Source: an uncultured Oscillospiraceae bacterium (GTDB lineage: Bacteria; Bacillota; Clostridia; Oscillospirales; Oscillospiraceae). Taken from it: DNA of 64,000 nt. The translations under genes were made by a program, and so were the position numbers. Below the pieces are notes generated by a model, which saw nothing but the letters and a program-made list of their open reading frames with translations, searched no databases and was not told where the DNA came from. Every line of letters begins with the position of its first letter. Position 1 is the first letter of the stretch. The stretch covers positions 1-64,000 of the forward strand of contig CAKUEH010000008.1 in the NCBI GenBank assembly GCA_934646185.1. The letters are read 5' to 3'. Shown piece after piece: positions 32,821 through 41,880 of this stretch.

Positions 32821-35770
32821 ACTCTGTCCGCAGCGCCACGACCGGGTCCTTCTTTGCCGCGAGGGACGACGGGATGAGACCTGCGAGGAATGTCAGCAGC
32901 ATCGAAATGGCGACCAGCGCTGCTCCTGCCTGCCACGGCAGCTTCGCGCCGAGTGAGGCGATGCCGGTCAGATGCTGCACGACCGCGTTGATCGGCAGGG
33001 TCAGCACCAGCGTCAGTCCCACGCCGAGAAGCCCTGCGGCCAGACCCTCGATCAGCGTCTCCGCGTTGAATACGCGCGAGATATCGCGCTTCGACGCGCC
33101 GATGGCGCGCAGGATACCGATCTCCTTCGTGCGCTCCAAGACGGAAATATACGTGATAATGCCGATCATGATCGACGAAACGACGAGCGAGATCGAAACG
33201 AACGCGATCAGAACGTACGAAATGGCGTTGATGATCATCGTGACCGAGCTCATCAGCAGCGCGACATAATCCGTATACGTGATCTGCTCGTCCTCCGGCA
33301 GCGCGCTGTTATAGCGCGCGATGCAGTCGCCGACGGCGTCCTTGTCCGAGAACGTGGAGGCGTACAGGTTGACCCTCGACGGCTTGGAGCGTTCCACATA
33401 TCCGAGCGCCGAAAGCGTGTCCGCAAGGGTCGAGTCCGAATATGCGGCGGGAACGTATGCGTCATAAAGATACCGCACCTGTTCATCCGTCAGCTCGGCC
33501 GCGTCCATTGCGGCGGCCAGCTGCTCAGATGAAAGCCCCGCCAGCTGCGCGGAGACCGTCTCGGCATACTGCGCGGCGATCTGCTCGCGCAGCATCTGCC
33601 GCACGTAGTCAAACAGCGTTTCATCGTCCATCTGCGCAATATATCCGCGCACCGTCTCCGGGTCGGTGCCCATCTGCCCGGCGTAGGAATCCGTCATCTG
33701 CGCCTCGATCGTCTCGCGCGTCATGCCGTCCATGGCCTGCTGCACGGCGCTGTCCAGATATTCGCCCGGCGCCTGCTCCGACATGTCCGTGTACATCTGC
33801 GCCTTGTCCTGTGCCTCCGCGCCTGCCAGAACGGTATTGACCGCCTCGCGCATCTGTGCCGCGTCCGGCGCTTCCTCCTCGCCGGTTTTGAACGGAAGGC
33901 CCGTCAGAACATCCGTCGCGGGATCGTCCAGCTGCTGCCGGATGATCGCGCTTTGCGCGGCGGCATCCAGAACATACTGCGTCAGCGCGCTCGTATAGCC
34001 CAGCGACCCGCGCACCATGCTGTTGGCCGCGTCCGGATCCGGGCGCATCACGCCGACGATCTTCAGGGTCGTTCCGACCTCGTCCGAGCCGTAGAGATAG
34101 TCCATCCCGGCCTCGGTCCGGCTCAGATCCGTCCAGCTGCCGTCCGCGTCCTGCGTATAGGCCTCAAACGGCTGGATCAGCTGGAACGTGTGGCCGCAAA
34201 GCTCCTCATAGCTCCAGCTCGCGTCCGACCGTTCGATCGTCTCCTGATCCATGGCTGCCTGCATCGCGTCTGTCATTTCCTGCTCGGTCTTGAGGCCCAT
34301 CGCGTACATGACCAGATCGGAGATCTCATTGTTTTCGCTCACGACCAGAACGACCTCGTCGTATGCCTCCGGCCATCTGCCGTAAAGCACGTCGTACTGC
34401 GATTTCAGAAGCGGGGAGATCCCCGTCCCGTCCTCGTCCGGCAGAAGCTCTTCCCAGACGTCCATGGCGGAATAATAGCTGCCGAACTGCGAAAAATAGC
34501 TGCTGTAATCGCCGCCGTACATGCTGCTCATCATATTCTGCAGCAGCTCCATCACGTCGGCCTTGACAATATTCCCGTCCGCGTCCTTTGTGTAGACCGG
34601 CAGCGCCAGATCATAGGCGTACTGGATCGAGGTCAGATACTGGTGGATCTCGCTGTCCGGGTTATCCAGATAGCGCTTGAAGGCTTCCAGATCGTTCGTC
34701 TGCGTGCCGCTCTTGTTCAGACTCTGCATCAGATCATACATGACGTTAGACGCATAGACGCGCCCGTCCGCATGCTCCTTTCCGGCTTCCTCGCTGTGTA
34801 TGCCCATCAGCGCCGTCACCATGCCGGACATATCCGCGCTTTCCGCCTCAATGGTCACAGGGTAGGATGAGAGCGTGTCCTCCTGCACGTCATTGATATA
34901 GGTTTGAATGCCGTTGGAAAGCGCCAGAATCAGCGCAATGCCGATGATGCCGATGGAGCCTGCGAAGGCCGTGAGGATCGTGCGGGCCTTCTTGGTCATC
35001 AGATTGTTGAGACTCAGCCCCAGCGCCGTAAAAAACGACATGGACGTGCGCCGTGCGGTTTTCTCCGCCTTCACAGGCAGCGGCGCTTCATCTTCATACG
35101 GCGCGCTGTCTGCCAGAATGCTTCCGTCGAGCAGCCGGACGGTCCGCGTGGCGTAGCGCGCGGCAAGCTCGGGGTTGTGCGTGACCATGATGATGAGCTT
35201 TTCCTTCGAGATCTCCTTCAAAAGCTCCATGACCTGTACGGACGTTTCGCTGTCCAGCGCGCCGGTCGGCTCGTCGGCTAATAAAATCTCCGGATCATTG
35301 ACCAGCGCCCGCGCGATCGCCACGCGCTGCATCTGCCCGCCGGACATCTGGTTGGGCTTCTTGTGCAGCTGATCGCCGAGACCGACCTTTTCCAGTGCCT
35401 GCGCGGCGCGTTTTCTCCGCTCGGCCCGGCTCACGCCGGAGAGCGTCAGCGCCAGCTCCACATTCTGCAAAACCGTCTGGTGCGGGATCAGATTGTAGCT
35501 CTGGAACACGAAGCCGATGGAATGATTGCGGTACGTATCCCAGTCCCGCGCGGAAAAATCCTTTGTGGAGCGCCCGCCGATGACCAGATCGCCGGACGTG
35601 TACTGGTCAAGTCCGCCGACGATGTTCAGAAGCGTCGTTTTTCCGCAGCCGGACGGCCCCAGCACGGCGACAAATTCGTGCCGCCGGAACCGGATGGACA
35701 CGCTTTTCAGCGCGTGGACAGTACTGTCTCCGGCCTGATAATCCTTTATGATCTGTTTGAGCTCAAGCAT
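32819..35770 (-). CDS. ABC transporter ATPase-permease fusion, MacB/FtsX type
   Basis: One 983-residue chain with an N-terminal LolD/MacB-like ATPase (residues 1-225: Walker A GPSGCGKTT, signature MSGGQMQRVAIARAL, Walker B EILLADEPTGALD). After it come a membrane segment (about 270-310, ILTAFAGSIGIIGIALILALS), a large extracytoplasmic domain of about 500 residues, and three C-terminal FtsX membrane segments (TMIINAISYVLIAFVSISLVV onward). Such mechanotransducing proteins export peptides or lipids or sense the envelope; the substrate is unknown. ATG 35770 is chosen because the domain starts there; the RBS (AAAGGATCG) is moderate. Confidence 0.9.
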   Translation of the reverse strand: MLELKQIIKDYQAGDSTVHALKSVSIRFRRHEFVAVLGPSGCGKTTLLNIVGGLDQYTSGDLVIGGRSTKDFSARDWDTYRNHSIGFVFQSYNLIPHQTVLQNVELALTLSGVSRAERRKRAAQALEKVGLGDQLHKKPNQMSGGQMQRVAIARALVNDPEILLADEPTGALDSETSVQVMELLKEISKEKLIIMVTHNPELAARYATRTVRLLDGSILADSAPYEDEAPLPVKAEKTARRTSMSFFTALGLSLNNLMTKKARTILTAFAGSIGIIGIALILALSNGIQTYINDVQEDTLSSYPVTIEAESADMSGMVTALMGIHSEEAGKEHADGRVYASNVMYDLMQSLNKSGTQTNDLEAFKRYLDNPDSEIHQYLTSIQYAYDLALPVYTKDADGNIVKADVMELLQNMMSSMYGGDYSSYFSQFGSYYSAMDVWEELLPDEDGTGISPLLKSQYDVLYGRWPEAYDEVVLVVSENNEISDLVMYAMGLKTEQEMTDAMQAAMDQETIERSDASWSYEELCGHTFQLIQPFEAYTQDADGSWTDLSRTEAGMDYLYGSDEVGTTLKIVGVMRPDPDAANSMVRGSLGYTSALTQYVLDAAAQSAIIRQQLDDPATDVLTGLPFKTGEEEAPDAAQMREAVNTVLAGAEAQDKAQMYTDMSEQAPGEYLDSAVQQAMDGMTRETIEAQMTDSYAGQMGTDPETVRGYIAQMDDETLFDYVRQMLREQIAAQYAETVSAQLAGLSSEQLAAAMDAAELTDEQVRYLYDAYVPAAYSDSTLADTLSALGYVERSKPSRVNLYASTFSDKDAVGDCIARYNSALPEDEQITYTDYVALLMSSVTMIINAISYVLIAFVSISLVVSSIMIGIITYISVLERTKEIGILRAIGASKRDISRVFNAETLIEGLAAGLLGVGLTLVLTLPINAVVQHLTGIASLGAKLPWQAGAALVAISMLLTFLAGLIPSSLAAKKDPVVALRTE

Positions 35771-35894
35771 TGGGTCACGATCCTTTAATTCAGAATAAAT
35801 AAAATTAGAATACACTGGATTTATGAACAAATCTATGAAATCAGGGACATTCCCTCACAGAGTTTACAGAAAATTTACTGCTTTCAAATATTAT

Positions 35895-35926
35895 TTAGGC
35901 CGCCTAACGATTTGTTTGGACAAACA
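35895..35926. promoter_or_regulatory. Two palindromes upstream of the gap promoter
   Basis: TTAGGCCGCCTAA (35895-35907) and TGTTTGGACAAACA (35913-35926) lie about 60-90 bp upstream of the gap -35 box, in the 314-bp region between divergent genes. They are candidate operators for a glycolytic regulator; the regulator is not in the window. No other feature was seen in 35771-35982. Confidence 0.5.
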
Positions 35927-35982
35927 GACGAAATTGTAAAGTTTTCAGGGCAGAAACCGTTGGTTTTTGGGTAAAATAATAC

Positions 35983-36011
35983 TGGACAGCTGAAGAATAT
36001 TGCGGTATAAT
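35983..36011 (+). promoter_or_regulatory. Promoter of gap
   Basis: TGGACA (35983-35988), 17-bp spacer, TATAAT (36006-36011), giving a leader of about 65 nt. Confidence 0.85.
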
Positions 36012-36084
36012 TTAGCAGAATGTTGTGGGAAACACAGTATATTGGCCGGCATCCAGTCGGCAGGTAATAAGGAGGAAATTCATT

Positions 36085-37116
36085 ATGTCTGTTAAAGTTG
36101 CAATCAATGGTTTTGGCCGTATCGGTCGTCTGGCGTTCCGTCAGATGTTCGGCGCTGAGGGCTACGAAGTCGTCGCCATCAACGACCTGACTTCCGCCAA
36201 GATGCTCGCGCATCTGCTGAAGTACGACTCCACGCAGGGCAACTATGTTGCGCAGGGCCACACCGTTGATTTCCATGAGGGCGAAGGCGAAGACAACTAC
36301 ATCGTCGTCGACGGCAAGAAGATCGTCATCTACAAGATGCCCAACGCGGCTGATCTGCCCTGGGGCAAGCTCGGCGTTGACGTCGTTCTCGAGTGCACCG
36401 GCTTCTACACCAGCAAAGCCAAGGCACAGGCCCATATCGACGCAGGCGCCCGCAAGGTCGTCATCTCCGCTCCGGCCGGCAACGATCTGCCCACCATCGT
36501 TTACAATGTCAACCACAAGTCTCTGACCAAGGAAGACACCATCATCTCCGCCGCTTCCTGCACCACCAACTGCCTCGCTCCGATGGCCAAGGCTCTGAAC
36601 GACCTGGCTCCCATCGAGTCCGGCATTATGTGCACCATCCACGCCTACACCGGCGACCAGATGCCGCTCGACGGCCCGCAGCGCAAGGGTGACCTCCGCC
36701 GCAGCCGCGCAGCCGCTGTCAACATCGTTCCGAACTCCACCGGCGCTGCCAAGGCCATCGGCCTCGTCATCCCGGAGCTGAACGGCAAGCTCATCGGCGC
36801 CGCACAGCGCGTTCCCACCCCGACCGGTTCCACCACCATCCTGAACGCAGTCGTCAAGGGTGCCGTTACCGTTGATCAGGTCAACGCCCAGATGAAGGCG
36901 GAAGCCACCGAGTCCTTCGGCTACAACACCGACGAGATCGTCTCCTCCGACATCATCGGCATGCGCTTCGGCTCCCTGTTCGATGCAACGCAGACCATGG
37001 TTCTGCCCCTGCCGAACGGCGACACTCAGGTTCAGGTCGTTTCCTGGTACGACAACGAGAACTCCTACACCAGCCAGATGGTCCGCACCATCAAGTACTT
37101 CTCCGAGCTGGGCTAA
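36085..37116 (+). CDS. gap: Glyceraldehyde-3-phosphate dehydrogenase, type I
   Basis: Glycolytic NAD-dependent oxidation and phosphorylation of glyceraldehyde 3-phosphate. The 343-residue protein shows the NAD-binding start VKVAINGFGRIGRLAFRQM, the active-site SCTTNCLAPMAK with catalytic Cys, TGAAKAIGLVIPELNGKL and the C-terminal SWYDNENSY. ATG 36085 has AAGGAGG at 8 nt. Codon choice is strongly C-ending and uniform, as expected for a highly expressed gene. Monocistronic, with its own promoter and terminator. Confidence 0.98.
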   Translation: MSVKVAINGFGRIGRLAFRQMFGAEGYEVVAINDLTSAKMLAHLLKYDSTQGNYVAQGHTVDFHEGEGEDNYIVVDGKKIVIYKMPNAADLPWGKLGVDVVLECTGFYTSKAKAQAHIDAGARKVVISAPAGNDLPTIVYNVNHKSLTKEDTIISAASCTTNCLAPMAKALNDLAPIESGIMCTIHAYTGDQMPLDGPQRKGDLRRSRAAAVNIVPNSTGAAKAIGLVIPELNGKLIGAAQRVPTPTGSTTILNAVVKGAVTVDQVNAQMKAEATESFGYNTDEIVSSDIIGMRFGSLFDATQTMVLPLPNGDTQVQVVSWYDNENSYTSQMVRTIKYFSELG

Positions 37117-37133
37117 TCCCACACCAAACCCCA

Positions 37134-37168
37134 GACAGGCGCTGCCTCCGGCAGCGCCTGTTTTTTGC
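37134..37168 (+). terminator. Terminator of gap
   Basis: CAGGCGCTGCC/GGCAGCGCCTG stem with a short TCC loop, followed by TTTTTTG, 18 nt after the stop codon. Confidence 0.92.
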
Positions 37169-37190
37169 GCCCACCGGCAGTCGTGCATGT

Positions 37191-37567
37191 AGTTGGTAGG
37201 GGCGGGGCTCTGCTCCGCCCGGCAGGATGCAGCTGATTTTTGCGAAAACCTGCGGCACATACGTATGCACTGCCCGTTTCGGTGTAGGGGTCGATGCCTA
37301 TCTTCGGCGCTAAGAGCCGCGCAAAGCGCGGTTGCGCCTCGAAACTAGCCTGCGGGCGTCGCATCGACCCGGCAGATTGCACCGTTTTTACAGTAATCTG
37401 CGGCAAATTCGCAACTTCCCAACGGGTCGATGTGTACCGGCAAGCGGCAGACCCACATCCGTAACGCTCCTTCGTCGCGAACGGCTGTGACCGGCATCGC
37501 CCCTACAGAGCGTTGTGCAGATTTACAGCTGCCGATCGGGCGGAGCAGAGCCCCGCCCCTACCAACT
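37191..37567. repeat. Composite non-coding element with 31-bp perfect terminal inverted repeats
   Basis: The left end (37191-37221, AGTTGGTAGGGGCGGGGCTC onward) and the right end (37537-37567) are perfect reverse complements over 31 bp. Each arm is itself a hairpin (GGGCGGGGC/GCTCCGCCC). Inside is an inverted pair GGGTCGATGC (37288-37297)/GCATCGACCC (37361-37370) and a copy of repeat family 2 (37371-37435). No convincing ORF. It fills the gap between gap and the lipoprotein gene. Confidence 0.75.
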
Positions 37568-37639
37568 GCATACATTTTCGCACGCTGGGAGAAGCAATTG
37601 GGAACTGCATCAGCCTGCGGGTTGATTTGTCTCAATGGG

Positions 37640-37668
37640 TTGACAAACGTAAACTTATATGCTACGAT
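37640..37668 (+). promoter_or_regulatory. Promoter of the solute-binding lipoprotein gene
   Basis: TTGACA (37640-37645), 17-bp spacer, TACGAT (37663-37668). Confidence 0.8.
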
Positions 37669-37670
37669 AA

Positions 37671-37686
37671 GTCTACAAAAGTAAAC
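37671..37686. promoter_or_regulatory. BlaI/MecI-like operator candidate
   Basis: GTCTACAAAAGTAAAC is an imperfect GTTTAC-N4-GTAAAC palindrome at the expected transcription start, and another GTAAAC (37649-37654) lies inside the promoter spacer. It resembles operators of the BlaI/MecI repressor family. No such regulator is in the window. Confidence 0.45.
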
Positions 37687-37702
37687 CTTAGGGGATAGAA
37701 TC

Positions 37703-39811
37703 ATGAGACGATTTTGTGTGTTCATGCTGGCCGTGCTGATCCTTTTCACGTGCTCTGCCTGCAAAAAAGAAAATCCGCCCGTGCCGGTGTCCGACAGTAT
37801 GCAGACAGCGGCAGGGGAGGCGGTGCAGGCCGTTTCCGGCGTTTCCGTCCGCGTTCCGGCTGTGCAGTACCGTCTGGCCCGCACGGAGCTGGAGGGACTG
37901 ACGACGGGCAGCGCCCTGCTCCCGTATTCCGGCGGAGCCGTCCTGACCGGCAGCTTTTTCACAGACAGCGAGGAAAAGGATCCGGTTCGGACGGAAGCCG
38001 CGGCATATTACACGCCGGAACGCGCCTGCACGGTTCAGGAGCTTCCGGTTTCGACGGACGGCCTTGCCGTGCAGGCGGCGCTGGAAGGGGAGCGGCTGTA
38101 TTACATCGAATCACGGCAGACCTCGGACGGTGAGCAGCGGCTGCTCCATGCCGACGGGCAAACGCTTGCGCTGGACGAAGCCCTGTCCGGTGTTTCCAAT
38201 CTGACCGCCATGGCGGTGCAGGATGAAGAACTGCTACTTGCCACGGACGGTTCCTGCGTTCTTGCCTGCGCCATGGACGGAACACTCCGCTGGAAGCAGC
38301 CTGCCGCGGAGATCGAACGATTCTTCCGCACGCAGGACGGCGCGCTTCTGGCTTGGGCGCGGAATGAACAGATGCTTTATTCGATAGCGGATGATAAAAT
38401 TCAGCCGCTCTGCCAACTGCCTGCTCTGTTCTGCACCGGAACCGAGCGGCTCTATCCGGGCGAAAATACGCCGTATGACTGCCTCGTTTTTGCCAACGAC
38501 GCCTGCTTCGGCTGGCAGATCGCAGAGAACGCTGTGACGCAGCTGTTTGTCTGTGATACGGTCGGCCTGTACGACATGGACGTTGAAGCCTTCTGCGGCA
38601 TGGGGGACGGGCAGTACCTCGGCTTGGAGTTCTACCCATCGGAGGACGAAACGGTGCAGTACCGCTTGTTCTGGCTGACCCCGGCAGAGGGCGATTTCTC
38701 GAAAAAAAGCCTGCTCCGCATCGCGGGCAGCCGAAGCAGCATTTTCTCCATGGCCGTCCGCGATTTTTCATCCCTGTACCCGGAATATCAGGTCGAATTC
38801 GTCGATTATGACGCACAGTACGGCGAGCAGGCTGATCAGCAGCTTCTGATGGATCTGCTGTACGGCGACTGTCCCGACCTTCTGTTTGTAAACGGTCTGC
38901 CGTTTGCGCAGTATGCCCGGCAAGGGCTGCTGGAAGACCTGTATCCATGGATCGACGCGGACGAAACGCTTTCACGCGCGGACTTTACGCAGAATCTTCT
39001 GCATGCGCTCGAAACGGATGATGCACTGTACCGCCTGCCCCAGACCTACATGCTTGCGACGGCTGCCGGACTTCCGGAGATCGTCGGCGGCCATGAGGCA
39101 TGGTCGATGGCGGATTTTCTGGATACCGCGCAGGCACACCCGGAAATTTCCTCCGTCTTCGCACAGGACGATGGCATATCCATGCTCCAGCTGCTGCTTC
39201 TCTATGCGCCGGATGCCTTTGTGGATTATGACGCGGCAAAGGCGCGCTTCGATTCTCCGGATTTTCTCCGTCTGCTGGAGCTTGCAAAGCGCCAAAAACA
39301 GCCGGAGGCGGAATCGCCCCGTGAAGCACTGCTGACCGGTCAGACGCTGCTGGAACAGCTGATGATTAGCCGCGCGCAGTACTTTGAAGAAGAATACGCG
39401 GACGGCCTGAACCAGCTTGCCTTTCCCGGCTTTCCGGGCGCGGGCCGCGCCAGCTTTTATCTGACACTTCCGATGGCCATCCCAGTCAATGCGCAGGAAA
39501 AGGCGGGCGCGTGGGCGTTTCTGAAGCTCCTGATCACCGAGCCGCTCTACGCCACGCGCAGCCGTGGCGGCTGGCTGCCGGTGCAGGCGGACTTTGAGAA
39601 AAAGACCGATGCCATGGCCGATCCTGCCGCGCGGAGCCTCCTGCGTGCATTGCAGGCGGAGGCCGTGTCCGCGCTCGACTACGACGCGGCGATCCACGGG
39701 ATCCTCACCGACGAGCTGCCGTATTTCTTCGCCGGCGGGCAGACCGCAGAACAGATCGCAGAGCGCGTCCAGCGCCGTGTTCAGCTTTATCTGGAAGAGA
39801 CGTACCGCTGA
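37703..39811 (+). CDS. Extracellular solute-binding lipoprotein, family 1-like, with a long N-terminal region
   Basis: The 702-residue lipoprotein has a signal ending FTCSAC (Cys about residue 20). Residues about 40-335 are beta-rich and unlike a binding protein, possibly a propeller-like sensor. Residues about 340-702 look like an ABC-sugar-type solute-binding domain: SSIFSMAVRDFSSLYPEYQVEFVDYD, DLLFVNGLPFAQYARQGLLEDLYPWI, and a late FPGFPGAGRASFYLTLPMAIPVNAQEK. No permease or ATPase genes adjoin, so it may serve another transporter or act as a receptor. RBS AGGGGATAG before ATG 37703. Confidence 0.78.
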   Translation: MRRFCVFMLAVLILFTCSACKKENPPVPVSDSMQTAAGEAVQAVSGVSVRVPAVQYRLARTELEGLTTGSALLPYSGGAVLTGSFFTDSEEKDPVRTEAAAYYTPERACTVQELPVSTDGLAVQAALEGERLYYIESRQTSDGEQRLLHADGQTLALDEALSGVSNLTAMAVQDEELLLATDGSCVLACAMDGTLRWKQPAAEIERFFRTQDGALLAWARNEQMLYSIADDKIQPLCQLPALFCTGTERLYPGENTPYDCLVFANDACFGWQIAENAVTQLFVCDTVGLYDMDVEAFCGMGDGQYLGLEFYPSEDETVQYRLFWLTPAEGDFSKKSLLRIAGSRSSIFSMAVRDFSSLYPEYQVEFVDYDAQYGEQADQQLLMDLLYGDCPDLLFVNGLPFAQYARQGLLEDLYPWIDADETLSRADFTQNLLHALETDDALYRLPQTYMLATAAGLPEIVGGHEAWSMADFLDTAQAHPEISSVFAQDDGISMLQLLLLYAPDAFVDYDAAKARFDSPDFLRLLELAKRQKQPEAESPREALLTGQTLLEQLMISRAQYFEEEYADGLNQLAFPGFPGAGRASFYLTLPMAIPVNAQEKAGAWAFLKLLITEPLYATRSRGGWLPVQADFEKKTDAMADPAARSLLRALQAEAVSALDYDAAIHGILTDELPYFFAGGQTAEQIAERVQRRVQLYLEETYR

Positions 39812-39833
39812 GCGGCCTGTACACCGTTTTGAT

Positions 39834-40712
39834 TCAGTCTGTGTCCGGCCTCCGGGCGCGCAGCAGCTCCAGCAGCAGAAGCACCGCCGCGCCCAGCAGG
39901 AAGCCGGGCAGGGAAAACGTCTGCGGGCTGACCGGCGGCAGCGGCGGCAGGAGCCCGGCAGGGCCCATCACAATGGCATACAGCGACCCCGCCATCAGGC
40001 CCAGGATCAGCCATACCATCTGGCCCCGGAAACGCCGCAGCGCGGCGCGGATGACACGGACGGACAGCGCGGCGCCCGCCGCCGCGCCGAGCCCGAGCGC
40101 GAAAATGCCGGGCAGACCGGAAAGATCGAGCCGCAGCAGCTGCCGCAGCGCGTGCATCGCGGGCAGATAGACGCCCGCGATCAGAAGCAGAGCCGACCCG
40201 GAGATCCCCGGCAGGATCATCGCGCTGACAGCGGACGCACCGGAGACGAACAGGTACAGAAGCGGCCCGATCCGGATCTGCGAAAACTCGACCCGCAGTG
40301 AGACAGCCGTGTCCGCGCGCAGCAGCGTGAGCCCCACGACGAGCGCCGCGCCGAGCAGCGCCAGCGGCGCATACCGCGCGGTATCCCGCAGCGCGCCGCG
40401 CTCGGCGCGGAGCACGAGCGGAAACGCCGCTGCGCTCAGCCCCAGAAACAGACTGCACATGAAATAAATATGCAGCTCGAATAATTCCGCCAGTACCAGA
40501 ATACAGGCGATCATCCCCACTGCCCATCCGGCGCCGAAGCGCAGCAGCGCGCGCAGGCTCTGCCGCCGCACGGGCTTTTCCCGGCTGAACAGACCGTGCA
40601 GCGCACGCAGCAGCGCGTCGTAAAAGCCGAGAATGAATGCGATCGTCCCGCCGGACACGCCGGGGACGCTGTCGGCCAGCGCCATGCACAGACCATGAAA
40701 TGCAGAAAGCAA
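39834..40712 (-). CDS. DUF368 membrane protein
   Basis: Polytopic membrane protein of the DUF368 family, which includes undecaprenyl-phosphate flippase candidates (PopT type). The 292-residue protein starts with the family signature GLCMALADSVPGVSGGTIAFILGFYDALL and has a second one, VSAMILPGISGSALLLIAGVY, the repeated G-SG motif. About 8-9 hydrophobic segments. The start is TTG 40712, 6 nt after GGGAGGA. It converges with the lipoprotein gene. Confidence 0.9.
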   Translation of the reverse strand: MLSAFHGLCMALADSVPGVSGGTIAFILGFYDALLRALHGLFSREKPVRRQSLRALLRFGAGWAVGMIACILVLAELFELHIYFMCSLFLGLSAAAFPLVLRAERGALRDTARYAPLALLGAALVVGLTLLRADTAVSLRVEFSQIRIGPLLYLFVSGASAVSAMILPGISGSALLLIAGVYLPAMHALRQLLRLDLSGLPGIFALGLGAAAGAALSVRVIRAALRRFRGQMVWLILGLMAGSLYAIVMGPAGLLPPLPPVSPQTFSLPGFLLGAAVLLLLELLRARRPDTD

Positions 40713-40868
40713 GAATGTTCCTCCCAAAAACCGCCGCGCTCGGCGGTATTTTGTTCAGTATACCATCTGCCGGAGAAAAAGTACAGAGCCGCGGCACCTG
40801 TCGAAGCGGCGCTGCATAGATTGGTTCAGGGCGAATGCGCCCGAATCTCTTGAGAGGAGCCGATCTTT

Positions 40869-41339
40869 TTGGCTGATATGCAGACACAGGCGGCCCAGAC
40901 CGCCGAAGGCTGCGGCGATACGCGGGGAACGCTGCCCGCCTGCGCGCCGCTGGCAAATCCCTATGTCCCGTTCCAGGGGAAGGACCCCGACCGGTATACG
41001 GCGGGGCGCGCGCTGATGAAGGGGACGCTGTTCCCGGGACTCGACCTTCCATACCGCGGCACGAGCGGCGTCGAGCCGCGCGACACATCCGGCATGCCGG
41101 TCATGCAGGATCTTCAGGCGGTGAATTTCGCCATCACCGAGCTTGGACTGTATCTGGACACCCACGCGGACGATGAAGAGGCCGTCCAGCTGTTCAACCA
41201 GTATGTCGAGCAGTATGAGATGCTGCGGCAGCAGGCGGAGGACAGCGGCATGGCGCTCACGCAGATGGAGGCAGCCGCGGGCGGCTGCTACACATGGCTG
41301 GACGATCCCTGGCCCTGGGACGCGGAAACGGAGGCATAA
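40869..41339 (+). CDS. Fused spore coat proteins CotJA-CotJB
   Basis: Spore coat component. The 156-residue chain joins two normally separate proteins. Residues about 25-70 are CotJA-like (NPYVPFQGKDPDRYTAGRALMKGTLFPGLDLPY). Residues about 78-156 are CotJB-like (LQAVNFAITELGLYLDTHADDEEAVQLFNQYVEQYEMLR, ending WLDDPWPWD). The linker is short with no stop. Start TTG 40869, 9 nt after GAGAGGAG. It is followed after 3 nt by cotJC, preserving cotJABC order. Confidence 0.88.
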   Translation: MADMQTQAAQTAEGCGDTRGTLPACAPLANPYVPFQGKDPDRYTAGRALMKGTLFPGLDLPYRGTSGVEPRDTSGMPVMQDLQAVNFAITELGLYLDTHADDEEAVQLFNQYVEQYEMLRQQAEDSGMALTQMEAAAGGCYTWLDDPWPWDAETEA

Positions 41340-41342
41340 ACG

Positions 41343-41765
41343 ATGTTTGTATATGAAAAAAAGCTGCAATACCCCGTCCGCATCGCAAACCCAAACCCTC
41401 AACTGGCAGCTGTAATAATTTCCCAATACGGTGGGCCAGATGGGGAGCTCGGCGCGTCGCTGCGCTACCTGAGCCAGCGCTATTCCATGCCGTATCCTGA
41501 GCTCAAGGGCCTTCTGACCGACATCGGCACGGAGGAGCTGGGGCATCTGGAAATGGTCGGTACGATCGTACACCAGCTGACGCGGACGCTCACACAGGAG
41601 CAGATCGAGTCTGCGGGCTTCGCAAATTATTTTGTCGACCACACCGCCGGCGTCTATCCGCAGGCCGCCTCCGGCACCCCCTGGAGCGCCGCGACCATGG
41701 CCGTCACCGGCGACCCCATCGCCGACCTCACAGAGGACCTCGCTGCCGATGGCACGACCATGTAA
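41343..41765 (+). CDS. cotJC: CotJC-like manganese-catalase-family spore coat protein, 3' truncated
   Basis: The 140-residue product matches CotJC from its start (MFVYEKKLQYPVRIANPNPQLA) through GGPDGELGASLRYLSQRYSMP, the metal-ligand helix GTEELGHLEMVGTIVHQL, and DPIADLTEDLAAD, where homologues of about 190 residues continue with another ligand helix. Here the frame departs after LAAD and stops within 4 codons. The missing about 50 residues contain Mn ligands, so it is probably inactive. The break coincides with the left edge of the conjugative element, which may have inserted here. Confidence 0.82.
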   Translation: MFVYEKKLQYPVRIANPNPQLAAVIISQYGGPDGELGASLRYLSQRYSMPYPELKGLLTDIGTEELGHLEMVGTIVHQLTRTLTQEQIESAGFANYFVDHTAGVYPQAASGTPWSAATMAVTGDPIADLTEDLAADGTTM

Positions 41766-41880
41766 ACACAACCAAAGCCTGAAAGCATTGAAAACACTGG
41801 CTTTTTTGATGGAACAAGGTTTTTCATGCTGCGATGGCGTAAAGACAACATTATAAAAATTGGGACAAGCTGCTTCAAAA

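Noticed and set aside
35884..37260. 458-codon minus-strand frame opposite gap
   Set aside because: Gly/Val/Asp-rich shadow of a highly biased gene, with no RBS at its start.
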